Shown: positions 52,223-61,749, counted from the first letter of the stretch. The stretch: 64,000 bases of DNA from Allopusillimonas lactea (GCF_021653995.1 NZ_JAJJOZ010000003.1:62001-126000); one strand, 5' to 3'. The notes: generated from the sequence alone by a model not told the origin. Numbers and translations: made by a program.

Positions 52223-53320
52223 ATGCAAGATGAGTTTTATCGTGCGTTTGAGGATAGGTTTCGTGGCAGTCGTGATTTGATTAAGCAGCGTCTTCAAGTT
52301 TATTTGCCTTTCGTGCTACCGTTAGCAAAGGTATACCCGGGTACCAGAGCTGTCGATCTTGGGTGTGGACGGGGAGAGTGGCTGGAAGCTTTAGACGATG
52401 CGCACATCAGTGCTATAGGAGTTGATCTAGATAACGAAATGCTAGAGGCTTGCCGAGTTAGAGGTTTGAATGTAAAAACAGAGGATGCTGTTACATTTCT
52501 GAAAAGCTGCGATGAGAATAGCGCTATTGTCGTATCTGGATTTCATATAGCCGAGCACCTTTCATTTGCAAGTTTGTACAGATTGATAGAAGAGGCGCTG
52601 AGGGTGCTGGTGCCTGGAGGAATATTGATCTTAGAAACGCCAAACGCTGAAAATGTCACGGTTGGTACTTCGAGCTTCTATACGGATCCAACACATCAAC
52701 GCCCGCTGCCTATGGCGTTATTAGCTTTTCTTGTGGAGCACGTCGGATATTCGTTCGTTAAAGTACTTCGACTGCAAGAGGCTTCGGATCTGACTCAAAC
52801 AACAAGAATTTCCCTAAGCGACGTAATCTACGGTGTGAGCCCCGACTATTCCGTAATTGCACAAAAGAAAGAGAGTGTATATCGGGACGTGTTGCCTTCA
52901 GAAAATTTGCGTATAGAATACGGAGTATCACTTGCTCAGCTTACACGGCGTTTTGATGATCAGGCCGCTAAAGATAATGCTTTGATTAATAATGGACTCA
53001 AATGCGTTGATGAAAAGATATCTCGTTTCCAGACAGAAATGTCAAATATCTTTGATGATGCACTTCGTTGCTATAACGATATAGTTAGTAATAATGTTGC
53101 TCCTCTCAACGATAATGAGAGGAGGAGTGCAGACGAGCCGACCACACTTCTCAACGGTGATAAAAAGCAACAAGCATTGATTAAGTTCTCCGCAGAGCTG
53201 GCACTGCTAAGACGAGATTTTGATCGAGTAAAAGCAAGACGCTGGTGTGCACTTAAGATCTGCACCGCCTTGTTAGTATTTGGGTTTCTGATTCTGATTC
53301 TGATTCTGTTGCAGATATGA
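52223..53320 (+). CDS. SAM-dependent methyltransferase with coiled-coil tail and C-terminal membrane anchor
   Basis: This 365-residue protein has a class I methyltransferase domain with the SAM motif VDLGCGRGEWLE (residues 44-55), acidic IGVDLDNEM and FHIAEHL...LVPGGILILETPN (to about residue 215). Residues about 215-335 are charged and helical, with heptad-like stretches (LAQLTRRFDDQAAKDN, VDEKISRFQTEMSNIFDDAL). The last 25 residues (ALLVFGFLILILILLQI) form a membrane segment. The plan recalls WbdD, the chain-terminating methyltransferase and ruler of E. coli O8/O9a, but there is no kinase domain. It probably caps the polymer that Wzt recognises. A short TTCTGA repeat (53286-53309) encodes the LILILI segment. 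The stop overlaps the next ATG. Confidence 0.82.
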   Translation: MQDEFYRAFEDRFRGSRDLIKQRLQVYLPFVLPLAKVYPGTRAVDLGCGRGEWLEALDDAHISAIGVDLDNEMLEACRVRGLNVKTEDAVTFLKSCDENSAIVVSGFHIAEHLSFASLYRLIEEALRVLVPGGILILETPNAENVTVGTSSFYTDPTHQRPLPMALLAFLVEHVGYSFVKVLRLQEASDLTQTTRISLSDVIYGVSPDYSVIAQKKESVYRDVLPSENLRIEYGVSLAQLTRRFDDQAAKDNALINNGLKCVDEKISRFQTEMSNIFDDALRCYNDIVSNNVAPLNDNERRSADEPTTLLNGDKKQQALIKFSAELALLRRDFDRVKARRWCALKICTALLVFGFLILILILLQI

Positions 53321-55650
53321 GCTCACCAAAGATACCTAGCGTGGCGCTGGACATGTATGTCTTAGGTCAAGGCATCAAAACCGGCGTATATCGCGTGTGT
53401 GACGAGCTATTCCCGAGACTACTTCAGTCTGATGTTCTGAGGCCGGCGTATTTTATCCGGCCTGGATTTGAGGAGCGAATCACGGAGTATGTGAAAAATA
53501 AGTGCCTGCCGCAAGATGTGATGCGTGTTCAGGGTTCAGCGTCGAACACAATTGATGCCCTGCTCTCTCCATTTGGGGTTGCTCCGGCTGAATGGACTGA
53601 TGATTTACGTATAGTCAACGCTCATATTATTTACGATCTTATAGCGATAAATAAGCCTGAATATTTTACTCAGGAAGCGATTGACGAAGTGCATAATATA
53701 ATTTCGAGCTTAGATCGAGATTCCGTTATTTTCGCCATTTCTGAATATACCAAGAAGGATCTGTTGAGTTATCGGTGGGATTTAAGTCCCGAGCAAGTTA
53801 CGGTCATACCGCTTGGTGTCGGAGATAGATTTTACCCATGCGACGATCTGGAGGGAAAGCGAACGGTCCGGCAACGCTATAGAATTCCTGAGAATGTACC
53901 TTACATATTGAGCTTAGCTACCCTAGAAATTCGAAAGAATCTTGATGGCGTAGTTGCGTCATTCGTCAGATATCTAGATGTAAACCCAGAATCAGATTTG
54001 CATCTTGTGCTTTCTGGTATGACGGGCTGGAAGCTCGACTCGCTTGATAAAGCGTTGGCTACTTCGGGGCGTTGGCGACAACGCATCATATTGACGGGAT
54101 TTGTCGAGGATGAAGATCTAGCTGCGTTATATAGTGAGGCTAGGTGCTTTATTTATCTCTCGCGATATGAAGGTTTTGGTCTACCACCATTAGAAGCTAT
54201 GGCGTGCGGCACGCCCGTGATCTGTGCTAACAACTCATCTCTACCAGAGGTGGTCGGTGATGCTGGCGTGATGGTTGGAGAAGATGATATTGAAGGAGTG
54301 GCCCAAGCAATCCGACGCATATTGTCTTCAGATGCATATCGTCATTTGTTATCAACTAAGGGGATCGAACGTGCACGTCTGTTCGATTGGGATAGCTGTG
54401 CACGGATAGTTCGAGACAAACTGATTGACGCAATCGATGCGAAGCGATCTCCGCTGCGGGAGAATATTAGTGTCAGGCAAGCGAGTTTCTTGGGATACGA
54501 TAACGGGAGTAAAGGACCAATCTTTCAGTTTTCTAATCTTGAGCAACAAGAAAATCAACGGCTACTATGGCCAAACTGGACAGATCGATTGCCTCCGAGC
54601 CCATCGCCCGAAAGGCTGGAAGGTGGCTTGCGATGTGTCGGCCAGTTTAAGTTTGATACACCAGAAAAGCCGTTGATATCTTACGTGACCGTCGTTCGTA
54701 ATAATGCCTCAACACTTGAGAGAACAATAACTAGTGTTCAATCGCAGACCTACACTAATATAGAACATATTGTTTTAGACGGCGCGTCAAGTGATGGGAC
54801 TATTGAGGTTATAGAGCGCTATCGCGACAAGCTGGATTACTATGTATCTGAGCCGGACAACGGCTTGTACGACGCACTAAACAAGGCCATTCCACTTGCA
54901 CGTGGGCGGCTTATATGTGTCCTTAATTCTGATGATTGGTTGGAACCGGACGCCGCTGAGATAGTGGTAAGTCATATGCGGAATGAAATGGGATCTGCTC
55001 TACTACTTTCCGGAGCGCGAGTTTTGGACGGGTCTATTGTTCATGAGTGGATGCCCGCATTTGTGCATCCGGGCTCTTATTTTATGTGTGCTAACGATTG
55101 CCACAATGCAATATATGCTACTAGGAAGGCTTATGAAGAATCAGGGCCATATGATGCAGGTTATAAGATAGCGGCAGACTTTAAATGGATAATGGGCTGT
55201 TTAGTAAAAGGGGTCAATTTCATTTATACCACCGAATCTACCGTTAATTATTCGCTTGGAGGCACATCCAGTGATCAAAGAAAACATGGCTTGGAATGCA
55301 TGAGAGTTGTTCATGATCGTTTTCCATTCTTATCGTTGACCGAAATAAAAGGTTTATTTTATTGTTTTTTTGTTTTCAGAAATTCGGTCGCTTTGATTGA
55401 AGAAACGAGGCCGATGAACTGCGCCGCATTTATTAGGCAGTTATTCGTACGGCACGTAAATCAGCCTGATTTCTTAGCTGCGCTATCTTGGGCCTCTATA
55501 GTAACGATGGATCATGCATCGGATCGGATAAGCGTTGTATACGATAGCGAGCAGCCCTCATTTGTTAAGGCGGTACAGCGGCGATTAATCCATTATCCAA
55601 GGCTTTATGGTATATCCAAGCGTCTTTACATGCGAATAAAGAGAGGCTGA
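53317..55650 (+). CDS. Bifunctional glycosyltransferase, GT4-GT2 fusion
   Basis: This 777-residue protein joins two glycosyltransferases. Residues 1-380 are GT4, with ILSLATLEIRKNLDGVVASF and CFIYLSRYEGFGLPPLEAMACGTPVICANNSSLPEVVGDAGV. A 60-residue linker follows. Residues about 445-690 are GT2, with ISYVTVVRNNASTLERTITSVQSQTYTNIEHIVLDGASSDGT and the DxD-like VLNSDDW. The last 80 residues are a helical tail. The two domains may add alternate sugars of the repeat. It is coupled to the methyltransferase by ATGA. Confidence 0.9.
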   Translation: MSSPKIPSVALDMYVLGQGIKTGVYRVCDELFPRLLQSDVLRPAYFIRPGFEERITEYVKNKCLPQDVMRVQGSASNTIDALLSPFGVAPAEWTDDLRIVNAHIIYDLIAINKPEYFTQEAIDEVHNIISSLDRDSVIFAISEYTKKDLLSYRWDLSPEQVTVIPLGVGDRFYPCDDLEGKRTVRQRYRIPENVPYILSLATLEIRKNLDGVVASFVRYLDVNPESDLHLVLSGMTGWKLDSLDKALATSGRWRQRIILTGFVEDEDLAALYSEARCFIYLSRYEGFGLPPLEAMACGTPVICANNSSLPEVVGDAGVMVGEDDIEGVAQAIRRILSSDAYRHLLSTKGIERARLFDWDSCARIVRDKLIDAIDAKRSPLRENISVRQASFLGYDNGSKGPIFQFSNLEQQENQRLLWPNWTDRLPPSPSPERLEGGLRCVGQFKFDTPEKPLISYVTVVRNNASTLERTITSVQSQTYTNIEHIVLDGASSDGTIEVIERYRDKLDYYVSEPDNGLYDALNKAIPLARGRLICVLNSDDWLEPDAAEIVVSHMRNEMGSALLLSGARVLDGSIVHEWMPAFVHPGSYFMCANDCHNAIYATRKAYEESGPYDAGYKIAADFKWIMGCLVKGVNFIYTTESTVNYSLGGTSSDQRKHGLECMRVVHDRFPFLSLTEIKGLFYCFFVFRNSVALIEETRPMNCAAFIRQLFVRHVNQPDFLAALSWASIVTMDHASDRISVVYDSEQPSFVKAVQRRLIHYPRLYGISKRLYMRIKRG

Positions 55651-55655
55651 GGGGA

Positions 55656-56771
55656 ATGGCTAGAATTGCATACGTGGATCATTCTTTTCATCGTCAAACT
55701 CTGTCGACCGGGTTTTTGCTTGATATATTGCAACGTAACGGCCATATCGTAGATTATTTTTGGGATGACGGTTGGATGGGCGGACAGCGCGTTCAATGGG
55801 ATAGCGTGAAAAATTATGATGTCGTAATAATGTTTCAGGCTTTCTGCCCTATCGATAAACGATATTATAGAACGTTGCACCCGAATGTGATCTTCATTCC
55901 AATGCTAGATCAGTTTGGTGTTTGGCAAGGGCCATTGTTTAATTTGAGGGATTTTTGGGAGCCCTTCCAAGGTAGCAAGATATTAAGTTTTTCCAATGCG
56001 GTTCATGGAATGGTTATGGGCTTTGGCATTAAAAGTCACTTTTTGCGATATTATCAATCAATCCCAAAAAATTGTGCAATACCAACAAGTGGTTTACACG
56101 GTTTCTTCTGGCTTAGGCGTGAACAAGAGATTTCTTGGGTGATAATTAGAAAGTTAATATCTGATTTCAAGTTTGATAGCTTTCATATACATCTTGCTAA
56201 TGACCCCGGTACATCAAATCCCTCATTGCCGAGTCCAGAAGATATATCGAAGCACAACATAACAACTTCTACTTGGTTTGATAATAAACAAGACTTTGTC
56301 GATGTATTAGAGAGGGCGAACGTTTTCTTTGCTCCGAGAATGGAAGAGGGAATAGGACAGTCATTCTTGGAGGCAATGGCAAGAGGGCAGTGCGTTGTTG
56401 CCCCCAATCAGGGAACAATGAATGAATATATTATCCCAGGGTTGAATGGACTGTTATATGATGCTAATAATCCAACTGCTTTGGATTTTAGCGACGCAAT
56501 AAAGCTCGGGAATGTAGCTCAAATGGGTGTTATTCAAGGCCGTCGTTTTTGGGAGCGTAGCGAAGCACAGCTTGTTGACTATATACTCACTCCGAGTGCG
56601 GATTTTTACTCCGGAAAATATCAACACAATCTCAACTCGGTGCGCGTAGATCGATCTGTCATGTTCAAATTAAGGTACCTCTGCTGGAGGTTTCCGATAT
56701 TGCGCCATGCCCGACCGTTATGGATTTCGGTCAAGAAGTGGAAATCCATTCTTATCGCACCAAAGCGCTGA
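55656..56771 (+). CDS. Glycosyltransferase, GT4-like
   Basis: This 371-residue protein has a GT-B-like plan. The N-terminal half (MARIAYVDHSFHRQTLSTGFLLDILQRNGHIVDYFWDDGW) is atypical. The second half has VFFAPRMEEGIGQSFLEAMARGQCVVAPNQGTMNEYIIPGLNGLLYD, a GT4 donor-site region with its two glutamates. CTGAGGGGA precedes the ATG and the gene follows the fusion gene by five bases. Donor and acceptor are unknown. Confidence 0.82.
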   Translation: MARIAYVDHSFHRQTLSTGFLLDILQRNGHIVDYFWDDGWMGGQRVQWDSVKNYDVVIMFQAFCPIDKRYYRTLHPNVIFIPMLDQFGVWQGPLFNLRDFWEPFQGSKILSFSNAVHGMVMGFGIKSHFLRYYQSIPKNCAIPTSGLHGFFWLRREQEISWVIIRKLISDFKFDSFHIHLANDPGTSNPSLPSPEDISKHNITTSTWFDNKQDFVDVLERANVFFAPRMEEGIGQSFLEAMARGQCVVAPNQGTMNEYIIPGLNGLLYDANNPTALDFSDAIKLGNVAQMGVIQGRRFWERSEAQLVDYILTPSADFYSGKYQHNLNSVRVDRSVMFKLRYLCWRFPILRHARPLWISVKKWKSILIAPKR

Positions 56772-56783
56772 GGTCATGTTCTG

Positions 56784-56789
56784 TATAAT
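56784..56789 (+). promoter_or_regulatory. Possible internal promoter -10 upstream of the GDP-fucose synthase-like gene
   Basis: TATAAT in CTGTATAATTGCGC lies 31 bases before the start at 56820. No clear -35 is present, so it may be a chance match in AT-rich sequence. Confidence 0.35.
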
Positions 56790-56819
56790 TGCGCTCAAAT
56801 TTAACGAAAGGATAGTTGG

Positions 56820-57785
56820 ATGAAGAAAGTATTTATCGCCGGCCATAGGGGGTTAGTGGGTACAGCAACCGTGGATGCATTGTCGAAGGCACCTAGAAAT
56901 TACGAACTCGTAACCGCCTCGCACGCTCAGTTGGATCTAGAAGATCGTGCTAGAACTAGAAATTTTATCCTGGAGAGTAAGCCGGATTATATTGTTATGT
57001 GCGCGGCGAAAGTGGGTGGGATTTTGGCTAATGCTACATTGCCAGTTGATTTCTTGCATAGCAACTTGCGCATTCAGCTGAATGTCTTTGATGCTGCATT
57101 TGAAGCGGGTGTGCAGCGAATGATATTCTTAGGTTCTTCTTGCATCTATCCTCGTGAATGTCCGCAACCAATCAAAGAAGAGTATCTACTTACGGGTCCT
57201 TTGGAGGCGACGAATCGACCTTATGCGTTAGCGAAGATTGCGGGTGTAGAATCATGCTGGTCTTTTAACAGGCAGTTTGGAACACAATATTTAGCATTGA
57301 TGCCAACCAATATGTACGGCCCAGGCGATAATTATCACGCTGAGCATTCTCACGTATTACCTGCCTTGATACGTCGATTCCATGAGGCAAAGGTAAACGA
57401 CGAGCCATCAGTTGTTGTTTGGGGGTCAGGTAATCCACGGAGAGAATTTATGTATTCTTCCGATTTGGGCAAGGCGATAAGGTTTTTATTGGAGCTGCCC
57501 AATGCTGACTTCAGTAAATTAACTCATCCAGATGTTGCCCCGTTGTTGAATGTCGGTGTTGGAAAAGATATCACCATTGGTGAGCTTGCGCTGTATGTTA
57601 AAGAAACTGTCGGATACAGGGGGGAGTTAACATTGGATCGCACCAAACCAGATGGCACACCGAGGAAACTTCTTGATGTAACGAATTTGAATAATCTCGG
57701 CTGGAATGCGGAAACGGATTTACTCGAAGGATTAAGACTAGCGTATGCGGATTTTTTAGAGAATCATGCCACCGCAAAGCATTGA
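56820..57785 (+). CDS. fcl: GDP-L-fucose synthase (GDP-4-keto-6-deoxymannose 3,5-epimerase-reductase)
   Basis: This 321-residue SDR has the family pattern MKKVFIAGHRGLVGTATVDAL, CAAKVGGILAN, FLGSSCIYPRECPQPIKEEYLLTGPLEATNRPYALAKIAG and EFMYSSDLGKA. The cysteine of SSCIYP and the tyrosine-lysine pair of YALAK are the catalytic groups. It makes GDP-L-fucose from the Gmd product. GAAAGGATAGTTGG precedes the ATG. Confidence 0.92.
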   Translation: MKKVFIAGHRGLVGTATVDALSKAPRNYELVTASHAQLDLEDRARTRNFILESKPDYIVMCAAKVGGILANATLPVDFLHSNLRIQLNVFDAAFEAGVQRMIFLGSSCIYPRECPQPIKEEYLLTGPLEATNRPYALAKIAGVESCWSFNRQFGTQYLALMPTNMYGPGDNYHAEHSHVLPALIRRFHEAKVNDEPSVVVWGSGNPRREFMYSSDLGKAIRFLLELPNADFSKLTHPDVAPLLNVGVGKDITIGELALYVKETVGYRGELTLDRTKPDGTPRKLLDVTNLNNLGWNAETDLLEGLRLAYADFLENHATAKH

Positions 57786-57897
57786 TGCAATTGAATACTC
57801 TACTTAAATTTATTTGCTTAACCTAATGTTTTCGATAATTGCTATGAAATTCTGTATGAAAAATGCATCGAATTAGAATAATGAAAGGTGACATTCG

Positions 57898-58788
57898 ATG
57901 AATGTGGCGCAGAGAGTGGTATTGATCACAGGGATCCATGGGTTTACTGGCCGCTATATGGCTGCAGAAATGAAATCAAATGGGTACCGAGTAGTCGGTA
58001 TTGGCTCGCGTCCCAACAGAGATGTGGATTATTATCAGGCAGACTTAACTGATCGTGCCCGAGTTTATGAGGTTTTGGAGGCGATCAGGCCTAACGTGAT
58101 AATACATCTCGCGGCCGTTGCTTTTGTTGCCCACGGGGATGCGGATGCCTTCTATCGTGTGAATTTATTGGGAACTAGAAATCTTCTGGAGGCGGCTGCG
58201 GAGATCAAGCCGCCAGAGGCTATATTGCTCGCCAGTAGTGCGAATGTATATGGGAACGCATCTATTGGTGTATTGAGGGAGGATACTCGGCCTGATCCTG
58301 CAAATGATTATGCAGTTAGTAAACTTTCAATGGAGTTTATGGCTAGGTTATGGATGGAAAAATTACCCATAGTCATTGCTCGTCCATTTAATTATACGGG
58401 TGTCGGACAAGCTGATAATTTCTTATTGCCTAAGATAGTAGCACATTACCGTTCTAATGCAAGGCAGATCGAATTAGGTAATATCGATGTATGGCGTGAC
58501 TTCAGTGACGTCCGAGCTATGGTGGAAGCTTATCGAAGACTGTGTGAAGTAGATACTGCAGGGAAGGTTGTGAATGTATGCTCCGGCAGCGCTCACTCTG
58601 TTCGTGAAATTCTTGATATGTGTGCAAAAATTACCGGCCGAGCTTTGCCAATAGCTATTAATGATGAATACGTTCGACCCAACGAAGTAAAGAAACTATG
58701 GGGCGACTCAAGCCTTTTGAGAAGTTTGATTGGGGATTGGCGAACTCCGAAGTTGATTGAAACTCTGAACTGGATGTTAACGAGTTAA
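57898..58788 (+). CDS. NAD-dependent epimerase/dehydratase, Rmd-like GDP-6-deoxymannose reductase
   Basis: This 296-residue extended SDR has VVLITGIHGFTGRYMAAEM, LAAVAFVAHGDADAFYRVNLLGTRNLLEAA, ASSANVYGNASIGVLRED and YAVSKLSMEFMARLW, followed by RPFNYTGVGQADNFLLPKIVAHY. FNYTG and the overall length match the Rmd group, which reduces GDP-4-keto-6-deoxymannose to GDP-D-rhamnose. It follows the fucose synthase-like gene after 112 AT-rich bases. Another 4-ketoreductase activity cannot be excluded. Confidence 0.85.
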   Translation: MNVAQRVVLITGIHGFTGRYMAAEMKSNGYRVVGIGSRPNRDVDYYQADLTDRARVYEVLEAIRPNVIIHLAAVAFVAHGDADAFYRVNLLGTRNLLEAAAEIKPPEAILLASSANVYGNASIGVLREDTRPDPANDYAVSKLSMEFMARLWMEKLPIVIARPFNYTGVGQADNFLLPKIVAHYRSNARQIELGNIDVWRDFSDVRAMVEAYRRLCEVDTAGKVVNVCSGSAHSVREILDMCAKITGRALPIAINDEYVRPNEVKKLWGDSSLLRSLIGDWRTPKLIETLNWMLTS

Positions 58789-58898
58789 GATATATTACGT
58801 TAGATGGTAAAAATGGTTTAATGCAGTCTGGCTTTTAAATAATAGTTTTTGTTCAGCGACAATTAACTAGTCCGGTCGTGTTGCCTCATCTGAGAATG

Positions 58899-59335
58899 TT
58901 ACCCGCGATTGGTCGTCGTTTGTTGCTGCCTTAACCCTGAGGAGGCCGCCATGGCGGCCTCCTCAGGGTTAAACGTGCTCTGAAGGTGCCCCAGCACCAG
59001 GGCGTTAGCCCGCATTGCCCGCCAGTCCTTTATTCGGCGCTGCAGGGTGCGCAGTTGCGTTGTACCAACGTAGACGTCAGGCATTGTTGCCGCCAATCGT
59101 TCCATCAAATCTCTCGCGTTGGCTGTAGGCTCGCTCTCTAGCCAGTATTCGATAAGCGGCCATACTTGCTCGAACGGATCGGTACGGGTCCTCCACCAAT
59201 GACGGGCGCCGGCTTGCTTGCGATGCGTAGGCCTTACCTCACCATTCTGCCACGCCCTCGTTAGGCTTTCCAAAAAAGTGGCTATCGGCGCCTCGGGTGG
59301 ACATGCATCGGCCACGCCGTGTGCCGCGAAATCGG
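58899..59335 (-). pseudogene. Fragment of an integrase/DDE-type transposase gene
   Basis: The minus-strand frame reads FLESLTRAWQNGEVRPTHRK, HWWRTRTDPFEQVWPLIEYWLESEP and TQLRTLQRRIKDWRAMRANALV, a pattern seen in IS21/IS481-like or related integrase-core transposases. It lacks the DDE catalytic core, so only a piece remains. It abuts a different, IS3-type fragment and contains the 42-bp palindrome at its end. Confidence 0.65.
58931..58972. repeat. Perfect 42-bp palindrome without a loop
   Basis: The left half TTAACCCTGAGGAGGCCGCC (58931-58950), then A, is followed by T and the exact reverse complement (58953-58972). There is no spacer at the centre (CCATGG). It lies at the 3' end of a transposase fragment. 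Confidence 0.95.
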
Positions 59336-59343
59336 CCAACGCA

Positions 59344-59619
59344 CGCTGCGCGGCTCGGATAACCTAGGCATCGGATCGTGTGAATTAGGCTATGCCCTTG
59401 CTCAGCGTAGTGATCCACCGCCCGGTGTTTCTGTTCATCGGTGTACCGGTTTTCCCGTTGATAGCCTCTGCGAAGATCTCGATTCTGTTCGAACTCCGCA
59501 CACCAGGCCTTGAGTGAATTCTTGTTGGGATACCCCAGTTGGCGCAACGTGGCATTTATCCGACGGCCGGGCTTCAGATACAGCCTCACGGCGCGCAGAC
59601 GGTTTTCGTATGAATACAT
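59344..59619 (-). pseudogene. Truncated IS3-family OrfA
   Basis: From the ATG at 59619 the minus strand encodes MYSYENRLRAVRLYLKPGRR, then ATLRQLGYPNKNSLKAWCAEFEQ, YTDEQKHRAVDHYAEQGHSL and RCLGYPSR, the doubled helix-turn-helix of IS3-type OrfA proteins. Similarity stops near 59344, where the next element fragment begins in another frame. No OrfB follows. Sequence upstream of its start (GACAAAAACTTGGACTACTTTGGAG) resembles an IS3-type left end. Confidence 0.75.
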
Positions 59620-59778
59620 GAACCACTCCAAAGTAGTCCAAGTTTTTGTCCGCACCCCCCTGAGCAGAAAATCAGTGGGTCATTACACGCGGGCGCTCAA
59701 GATGGGTTTACCGGACGCATACATTGGACCAGCGCCGACTCGCCACCCATCGACCTCTTCGCTCTGCGGCACCCCATA

Positions 59779-61749
59779 CTACTGCGCACAGCTAATTTTT
59801 ATCGAATGAAATGCCAATGCCAGAATCCTAGGGTCACCATTTCCTGGAACACGAGCTGTAGGCAATAAAAATTCAAGCTTCACCCGACCATCGTGTATCA
59901 CAGAGAATGGGAGAGAAACCAATCTAGAAAACGGCCCTTCAATTTCAGCACCCAAAACCGTAATGCCATTTACCAAAACCTCAACAAACTGCTTTCCAAG
60001 TGTAGATCCTCTAATTGTGAGGAATGGAGAGCATCTCACAGTTTCATCTATCCCAAAAACCAAAACCGATTTTTTACCATCAGTCCAGCGATGCGTTGGT
60101 TCTACATGAGACCAACCGTTCCGAAAAAAAATATCAGCCGCGGCATGATTGTATTCAACACCTAGCTCGATGCGAGGAAGATCAGTTATTTCTTTAAAAT
60201 GGCAAAGATAAGGATTCCACAGGGTATTAGTTGTTATTTCTACGCACTCGTAATATTGATCCGGAAAATCACTATCTAGATACCCGCTTCGCGCTCTTGG
60301 ATCAAATCTCGAATATTGAAGAAAGTAGACTTTTTCGAAATCATTAATATTAAATCCATTGGGATCGACAGAGTAGTCTGAGTCAATAGTACTCTTCCCA
60401 CGCTCTCCGTCCCACCACTGCTGAGAATACAAATTGGCAAACTTTATCCCAGCTTCGTCTAGCTCGGGAGCAAGATAGGAAACGCGTTGATCAGCAAATA
60501 AAACAAGAGAATTCTTGTCGGCAGATACCAGATCTACAATATTGCTAGTTGCGAAATTTTCGCTCCAGGGTCGACGCCCCCAATCCGGATAATAGGTAAC
60601 ATGCCATAGGAATGGCAAAGCCATAACCGCCACAAGTAAAGGCATTTTTTCAGAGGCCCGCTGAAAAATACAACTAAGCCCGACGACTAACAAAACCCCA
60701 GATAGCGCCTCAAGGACAATAAGATATCGATAGATTCTAAAAGCTACAATCCAAGCCAAAAACGAAAAAACAAAAAAAACAACTAGGGCGAGCTTCTGCC
60801 GGTCAATCTTTTTAGATATAAAAAAATCAATATTGATAAGCAAGATGCCCAAATAGGCAAGAAGCAACCGCCCATCACGTACCGTAGAGGCCTCTGAAAA
60901 ATCTCCGGATGACAACCAAACAACGGGAAGAGATAAATAGTATAAAATTTTCGAAGGTTCGAACTTCGAAAAAGATTTCCAGCCTTCAGCGTAGTACGGT
61001 GAGTTGAAAATATTATTCGCCAATGGAAAAACGGGGTTTTCCGTCAAACTCCAACGCAAATATATGAAATATCCATCCGCCAGGAGGAAGCCCAATCCTA
61101 TGCCGACTAAAAAAAATAAGACGGGCTTTAGTCTGAAGGAAGAAATGATACAAGCAAAAAAAGCACCTACTATGTAATGAGCAGCTGTAAGCTTAAGGCC
61201 TGCTGCGACACCAAATGAAATGCCCGCAAACAAAAACAAGAGAAGGGCTTCTTGCTTAATACCCCTAAGTAATGCGTAAAGTCCAATCAGAACTGGAACA
61301 GCCACTATGTTCTCATTGGTCCACGACCCAAAAAGAGATATTGTCATCGCGCCGGTAATGCCCACGACGCAACCAATCACAGCCAACGGAGAAAGTTTTG
61401 CGTTTTGAGAAATCAGCTCATTGATAACTTTAAAAATTACATATGCAAAGACAAGATAGAATACCGAGTGAAAGGCTGCGCCGAGATATGGGTGAGCCGA
61501 AAATAATAAATAATTCACCCCATCTATCAATGGGTTTAAATAGGAATGATATTGAGCTGCAGCGCCGAATTCACCATACCTCAATTCCAACTGCGACCAG
61601 CCTAGAAAAACGTGATAGTTGGCAGTATCCCAAAAACTATCCATACCCAGCTTCGCGTGCAAAAATGCTGAAAAAATCAAAATACACGCAGAAAAAGTTG
61701 ACCAGAGTAATACCCTGCTATTCGATTGGAAAAACCTATGCATCAACAT
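59779..61749 (-). CDS. Polytopic membrane protein, GT-C-like (function unknown)
   Basis: This protein of about 656 residues has about ten to eleven hydrophobic segments in its first 400 residues and a soluble beta-rich C-terminal domain of about 250 residues. The first extracytoplasmic loop carries FWDTANYHVFLGWSQLELRYGEFG, a D-rich loop position where GT-C glycosyltransferases carry catalytic acidic residues. I do not recognise a named family. ATG 61749 follows TAGG in the end of the GT2 gene and overlaps it by 14 bases. The gene order (GT2 polyprenyl-sugar synthase, SMR-like protein, this protein) fits a lipid-linked sugar transferase. Confidence 0.7.
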   Translation of the reverse strand: MLMHRFFQSNSRVLLWSTFSACILIFSAFLHAKLGMDSFWDTANYHVFLGWSQLELRYGEFGAAAQYHSYLNPLIDGVNYLLFSAHPYLGAAFHSVFYLVFAYVIFKVINELISQNAKLSPLAVIGCVVGITGAMTISLFGSWTNENIVAVPVLIGLYALLRGIKQEALLLFLFAGISFGVAAGLKLTAAHYIVGAFFACIISSFRLKPVLFFLVGIGLGFLLADGYFIYLRWSLTENPVFPLANNIFNSPYYAEGWKSFSKFEPSKILYYLSLPVVWLSSGDFSEASTVRDGRLLLAYLGILLINIDFFISKKIDRQKLALVVFFVFSFLAWIVAFRIYRYLIVLEALSGVLLVVGLSCIFQRASEKMPLLVAVMALPFLWHVTYYPDWGRRPWSENFATSNIVDLVSADKNSLVLFADQRVSYLAPELDEAGIKFANLYSQQWWDGERGKSTIDSDYSVDPNGFNINDFEKVYFLQYSRFDPRARSGYLDSDFPDQYYECVEITTNTLWNPYLCHFKEITDLPRIELGVEYNHAAADIFFRNGWSHVEPTHRWTDGKKSVLVFGIDETVRCSPFLTIRGSTLGKQFVEVLVNGITVLGAEIEGPFSRLVSLPFSVIHDGRVKLEFLLPTARVPGNGDPRILALAFHSIKISCAQ

